Assembly: GCA_026419775.2 (NCBI GenBank)
Contig: JAOPGA020000334.1
Span: forward strand, 1-21,815
From: Acrasis kona
Taxonomy: Eukaryota > Heterolobosea > Eutetramitea > Acrasida > Acrasidae
Length of the DNA: 21,815 nucleotides
Direction: 5' to 3'
In this document: piece after piece, positions 18,308 to 21,815 of the stretch
Position numbering within the stretch: position 1 is the stretch's first letter
Layout: each line of letters starts with the position of its first letter
Program-made: the position numbers and the translations under genes
The notes under the pieces: model-generated
The model's database searches: none
The model's input: the letters and a program-made list of their open reading frames with translations, nothing else
Told to the model about the DNA's origin: nothing

Positions 18308-18430
18308 AGTTTTTTTTCACATCAGCACTCCCCACATCCCATTTCTGTGGTCGCTGCGTATTGTCGCTGCGTATTGAACCTGCGACTACCAACCGGCAGC
18401 CAAGTAAAATACAGGCTGAGCCAAGTTGGC
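18308..18430 (-). ncRNA. Possible tRNA-headed SINE
   Basis: On the minus strand the unit starts GCCAACTTGGCTCAGCCTG, very like a tRNA 5' end. An A-box-like TGGCTCAGCCTG begins at position 8 of the unit, and a B-box-like GGTTCAATACG follows 43 bases later (18380-18370). A body of about 60 bases and an A8 run (18316-18309) complete the pattern. The body contains a 13-bp tandem duplication (GTCGCTGCGTATT twice on the plus strand, ~18350-18375). No flanking duplication is evident and no cloverleaf folds, so it is not a tRNA. Resemblance to a SINE is suggestive only. Confidence 0.3.
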
Positions 18431-18490
18431 TTGAAAAATGCTAAAAAAGTTTTAATCACACCAAATATATTGCTTTATTACAACTTGTCT

Positions 18491-19337
18491 TTATTTGTCT
18501 TTGTTACAGCGCTCTTTCAAAACTCTCTGTTTGATGGATTCAAATGACCGTAACAATTTCTTCTCTATATCTTCTTTTTGACTTTCACTTAAAGTGTCAT
18601 TGAATAAAGAGTCTGCAAGAGCCAATTCAGATACTGACCACTTCTTTGCTTGAACTGAATTTAAAGATCTTTGTCGAACTAAATCTTTTGAATAATGCGG
18701 CTTAGAGGCCTTGATAATTCGTTTGTACCAGTATGCGAAACGGTAGGTGCCTGCCGTTTTAGATTTCTTCTTTGATGTTTTTTTTAAATGTCTTCTATTT
18801 AGTGCATGCGGAGGTGTGAATGCAAGAGATAGTTTCCGAATTGCTCTTTGAAGAGCCTTGTTTTCCTTCACAGTAAATAAATTCTTAATAAAGGAGCAAT
18901 CCAACACCATCTTTATCAACACACATTACATTTTTGCTTCTCTCATTAGTTAAATGTTGGTTCATTTTTTTAACCTTCATACATTAGACCGCTTTTAAAA
19001 AAATAAATACCTTTGCTGCCGGTATAGGTTTGTCTATCATCTCTGATAAAGAAATGTCTTTGAATGTCAACACATCAATTTTTTTAATTTGTCTCTTAAA
19101 CCAATGTACGTCGCTCTTAAAAATGTCACTAGGTCCGCGTACGCGAATCTTTTTTCTTTCTGGCCCAGTTGATTCATCCATTGCAAGAAGGCGTTTATTC
19201 CGGCATTCGGATTGCACACCAAGGCTTTCGCCTTTCAAGTCGCCCAAGCATATGGGCATTACTTGATTCTCATCACAGATGTCCTTCTGTTGATGGCGAT
19301 TAAAGTTAATAGACTCGCGTAGTTGTTTGTGACTCAT
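18491..19337 (-). CDS. Unknown 248-aa basic protein, two-exon candidate
   Basis: Exon 1 runs from ATG 19337 to 19011 (109 codons): SHKQLRESINFNRHQQKD, AMDESTGPERKKIRVRG, WFKRQIKKIDVLTFKDI. Exon 2 runs from 18910 to TAA ending at 18491 (139 codons): VLDCSFIKNLFTVKENKALQ, ALNRRHLKKTSKKKSKT, YRFAYWYKRIIKASKPHY, then a charged helical tail ending CNKDK. The 100-nt intron between them (19010-18911) starts GTATTT, has TTTAACTAAT as a possible branch site and ends AAAG, and joins the exons in phase 0. The ATG at 19337 was preferred over the longer upstream frame because the extension looks non-coding. AATAAAG sequences just after the stop suggest the gene's end. The lysine-rich stretches suggest a nuclear, nucleic-acid-associated protein. 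It could be a host gene or a transposon passenger; no domain is recognised. Confidence 0.5.
18911..19010 (-). other. Candidate 100-nt intron
   Basis: Minus-strand GTATTTATT donor, AACTAAT branch-like motif and AAAG acceptor. Removal links two coding stretches in the same phase. The read-through frame meets a stop soon after the donor. Confidence 0.45.
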
Positions 19338-19627
19338 CTTAAGAGTTGTTAGTGGCTGTGGGTGATTTGTGAGTATTTGATGTAGGAAGACGGTCAGTTG
19401 GAACCCGCTACTTATTGCAAACAAATTGGAGGGATAAACTGATTCTATTGAAGAGTTAACCGACTCGGTCAGTTTGACCTTCCAATTCAACGTTCCACCT
19501 TCTATTTCAACGTTCCACAAAACTAACGTAGTAAAGTAGAAAAATTTTGGCCAAGATTTCTTTGGTACTGAGCATTCGCATTTTTTTTTATAAATCGCAT
19601 TCTGTGACAAGCTTTATTAGAAATTAT
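19338..19627 (-). promoter_or_regulatory. Upstream region of the two-exon candidate gene
   Basis: Contains a duplicated GGAACGTTGAA (about 19481-19515, minus strand) and an inverted pair GGTCAAACTGACC nearby, both possible regulatory sites by appearance only. AATAAAG at about 19611-19617 (minus strand) could be the 3' end signal of the preceding minus-strand exon (19898-19628). The open frame through this stretch looks incidental. Confidence 0.3.
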
Positions 19628-19898
19628 TTACATGTGTATAAATGACTCTACACAGCTGAAGGTCCGCCTAGCTTGGCGGATTTGATGGCATGGGTTGCGC
19701 AGCGCGCGTGCCAGATGGAGTAAGAGGTTTCTATCAAGATTGTTGATATCTTCCTCAACACTTAGAGTGGCTTTTTGACTGGTATCTTGTTTGAAAAGCG
19801 CTTAATTACATCCATTCTAGTGTAACCAAGTAAACTCCATCCCGATGACTTGACAAGAAACCATGTCAAGATGCAAGTATTGTGTGCAATTTCAAACA
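19628..19898 (-). pseudogene. Exon-like coding fragment, unknown protein
   Basis: A minus-strand stretch preceded by a classical 3' splice site: a pyrimidine-rich run ending TTACATTCTCAG at 19899. It reads FEIAHNTCILTWFLVKSSGW, SLLGYTRMDVIKR, then after a small shift in a T run near 19798, SQKATLSVEEDINNLDRNLL, HLARALRNPCHQIRQARRT, ending at TAA 19630-19628. It is probably the last exon of a gene whose upstream exons are missing or not recognisable. No family is identified. AATAAA follows the stop. Confidence 0.4.
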
Positions 19899-20137
19899 CT
19901 GAGAATGTAAGAGAAAGAAAATATTTGTTGGGTGTGAGTGAGTTAACTATTGTCTTTTTCTAAAAAGCATCCCCTTAAAATTCAATAAATATTTTAATTG
20001 GACAACAATTGCGCTCAATTAACATTGTCAACCGGAGAAATAAATCGTTAATTACACATTAACCATGTAAAGGCCAAATATCTATTATAAGCAAGTTCCG
20101 TAATTTTCTGCGAGAAAAAGCTTTAGGACACTACGCG
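19899..20137. other. Spacer between divergent coding pieces
   Basis: Minus-strand intron tail next to the exon at 19628-19898 (CTCACTCACACCC upstream of the pyrimidine tract), then AT-rich sequence with no ORF. It presumably includes the promoter of the plus-strand ORF starting at 20138. Confidence 0.3.
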
Positions 20138-20825
20138 ATGGATGAGGTGGACCGCAAGCTGATGCAAATGTTTAATGAATTTGAGAGATATTGCATCAAC
20201 ACATTCACGGACGTCACCTCAGTTCTGAAGACCACTAATAGAGATAATGAAGCAAAATACACTGCTTTAATGATATCATTCTTCAATGGAAATTGGCAAG
20301 ACGCGCCGGAGTACCTTTAAACAAGCTGTTCATGCAGCCACAAGGACTTTCAAACACACCACCTCAAGTAACACCAGCACAACCACAACAACACATGTAG
20401 CCACTACTTTTGTTCAACCTCAGACATTTAATTTGCATGCACAACAAGATCTAGTTACACCTCCAGCTCCAAACACACTTTTATTTGAACAGCATAGAGC
20501 TTTAGAGGCTGTAAGTAACAGAACATCATTTCAGCTAACTAGGCAAACTATTTTACAGCAAACCAGAGATGCACTTTGTCACAATCACAATTATCTACCA
20601 ACTGTTCAAGGTTCTACACAACATCCTATTTAAACACCAATACAACAACCAATGCAAGCAAGTTCATCATCACTACAGCCAAGCCATTTCAATGTTGAGG
20701 ACTTTAATAATAATGTAGTTGAGCAAAGCTCATTGAGTGAAGTGAAAGCTCTAGAAATGTTGGAAAAGGCTCGTAAAAAAGTTGCTCAAACTGGTTTTAG
20801 TTATGCTTTATTTAAAAAGAATTGT
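20138..20825 (+). pseudogene. Broken plus-strand gene, Thr/Gln-rich protein of unknown function
   Basis: Starts ATG 20138 (MDEVDRKLMQMFNEFERYCI, TFTDVTSVLKTT) and is open to TAA at 20318-20320. A shift near 20300 continues as FKQAVHAATRTFKH, a Thr/Ser-rich run, QHRALEAVSNRTSFQLTRQ, to TAA at 20631-20633. After that stop the same frame carries on (IQQPMQASSSSLQPSHFN, SLSEVKALEMLEKARKKVAQ) up to about 20822, where homology is cut by an HTH-transposase fragment on the minus strand. The composition (short helical N-terminus, Thr/Gln/Ser-rich middle, helical end) recalls a transcription-factor-like or transposon accessory protein, but nothing specific is recognised. Confidence 0.45.
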
Positions 20826-20995
20826 GGAAGGTATTTTTGTACAGTCTTTCTATCAATCTGAAGCTGTTTGCTAATTTCACCAGTCCTCAATTCTTCCAAA
20901 TGTAATATCACAATCTTTCTTTGTATTCCTTCAGGAAGGGGATCACTTTTAGCATAGATGCGACCTTGGGAATTTTGTCCTATAGTTGCAACCAT
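20801..20995 (-). pseudogene. Helix-turn-helix N-terminus of a transposase-like protein, truncated
   Basis: Begins MVATIGQNSQGRIYAKSDPL at 20995 and contains LRTGEISKQLQIDRKTVQKY, a helix-turn-helix with the I-x-x-x-L-x-x-x-x-x-T-V pattern of Tc1/paired-like DNA-binding domains. It is cut off at about 20820 by the junction with the plus-strand gene. No catalytic domain follows. It may be an insertion remnant inside that gene. Confidence 0.45.
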
Positions 20996-21158
20996 TGTGT
21001 TGTAAAGTGTGAAATTGAAGAGTAATTAGAAATTCAGTATTAATTGAATGTTTATTGGGCTGAAATTTCAAGTTGTTCAATTTTTAGTTGGGATGCTTTC
21101 TGGAAAAGGACAATAACAAGACAGCAATAGTCAAAAATGCTGCAACAAATAAAGTAAT

Positions 21159-21404
21159 TCAAGATCTACATGATTTATACTTGAATTCTCTATCAATTAC
21201 AGTGCGAATGAAGGCAAGCTCATTATTAAATGTATTTTCTTCATCATGTAAGTTCTCTTTCTTTCCAATATTTGGTAGAACAACCTGTGAATAATAAGCA
21301 TCAGCACCTTTGTACCCTTTATCAAACATTATATACTCATCCTCTTCCATTTCAAATAATTCATGTATATGGTTCTCAGGCATTATTATATTTCCATAAG
21401 ACTA
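21159..21404 (-). pseudogene. DDE_Tnp_4/Harbinger-like transposase fragment
   Basis: Minus-strand fragment reading YIMFDKGYKGADAYYSQVVL, PNIGKKENLHDEENTFNNEL, AFIRTVIDREFKYKS. It matches the C-terminal half of PIF/Harbinger-type DDE_Tnp_4 nucleases: D-x-GY around the second catalytic Asp, then FN-x-x-L-x-x-x-R-x-x-V/I-E. The last acidic position is Asp (IDREF) rather than the usual Glu. The first catalytic Asp and the N-terminal domain are missing, and the match ends at about 21170. It lies upstream of, and in the same orientation as, the HTH piece at 20995-20801, in the wrong order for a single transposase. Confidence 0.55.
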
Positions 21405-21628
21405 ATATTATTTACCCTCTACGATAAAGAATGTATTTTATTTTATTTATTAACCCATTGTAACAGATTTGGAGGGAGATTGACCGGTTAAAATGAGTTG
21501 AGTACGCGTTTGTGAAAGTCTTCACTGACTATTAGTTGGGGGNNTGGTGGGGGTGAGTAGTGGACTGCCNNTTTCCCTGTGTAATCTGAGTCGTCTGTGC
21601 TGATGGACTATTTGGGCGAGGTGTGAAG
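21405..21628. other. Low-information stretch with ambiguous bases
   Basis: AT-rich to about 21470, then G-rich sequence with NN at 21543-21544 and 21570-21571. No gene is supported. Confidence 0.3.
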
Positions 21629-21815
21629 TTATTGGGGGAGGCCTGTGAGTTGGATGGTGGTAAAGATGCCTTTGATGATCCATGTTCTCCTAGAATTTAA
21701 TTTGGCGACCGTTTCGGTGTTCTCACATTGGATTTCCATTCCGTCTTTGGTGTCTACTAGATTGAGCTCTCCACAGTTTGTTGTTCTTCTTATCGCTGCC
21801 AATAGTCTGTCTGTA
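21629..21815 (-). pseudogene. Partial coding sequence running off the window, unknown
   Basis: A minus-strand frame is open from the window edge to TAA at 21631-21629 and reads like protein: RLLAAIRRTTNCGELNLVDT, KDGMEIQCENTETVAKL, WIIKGIFTTIQLTGLPQ. Codon composition and charge pattern look coding. It is probably the C-terminal end of a retroelement ORF1/gag-like or other protein whose body lies outside the window. No family is assigned. Confidence 0.35.

Noticed and set aside
1-21815. LTR retrotransposon or endogenous virus
   Set aside because: No long terminal direct repeats, primer-binding site, aspartic protease or DDE integrase of the retroviral kind were seen. The reverse transcriptases present are LINE-type and DIRS-type.

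Overview
The window reads as AT-rich, repeat-dense DNA from a eukaryotic nuclear genome, most likely an early-diverging (Mucoromycota-like) fungus. That placement is inference. It rests on the mix of an L1-like LINE, DIRS-type tyrosine-recombinase retroelements and a Mutator-like DNA transposon, on short candidate introns, AATAAA-type gene ends, and a LINE 3' tail ending in CATACAAATAAATA repeats. No prokaryotic features, rRNA, CRISPR array or convincing tRNA is visible. Ambiguous bases occur at about 983, 8935, 13979, 21543-21544 and 21570-21571, so some single-base frameshifts could be sequence errors.

Layout. 1-1311: a decayed retroelement ORF with its 3' tail, then an unrelated coding scrap. 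About 1480-5390: a LINE whose ORF1 is intact (568 codons) and whose ORF2 is collapsed (endonuclease front half joined to reverse transcriptase by an internal deletion, plus frameshifts). 5741-7445 and 9178-10560: two blocks of a roughly 200-bp satellite, each a large inverted repeat whose monomers are themselves dyad-symmetric. The spacer between them (7446-9177) holds an AGTACAAA-rich patch, a diverged ~150-bp tandem duplication with an inverted third copy, a 123-bp hairpin with perfect 34-bp arms, and a second LINE-type 3' tail in opposite orientation.

10561-15923: a nested retroelement/transposon region. A 3,571-bp Mutator-like element (10864-14434) has ~168-bp terminal inverted repeats and a perfect 9-bp target duplication. 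It interrupts the tyrosine recombinase gene of a minus-strand DIRS element. Removing the insert and one target copy restores an open recombinase frame. A second DIRS relic on the plus strand (14606-15923) lies head to head with it; its RT motif C reads YLDN and its RNase H is missing.

15924-21815: mostly minus-strand pieces of genes I do not recognise. They include a two-exon candidate encoding 248 aa (19337-18491), a three-frame reading region (17402-16365), isolated exon-like fragments, a tRNA-head SINE-like candidate (18430-18308), a broken plus-strand gene (20138-20825), and remnants of an HTH transposase and a DDE_Tnp_4/Harbinger-like transposase.

There is no operon or pathway here. The genes that can be identified are selfish-element genes, and the region looks like a transposon graveyard of the kind found in pericentromeric or subtelomeric DNA (inference).
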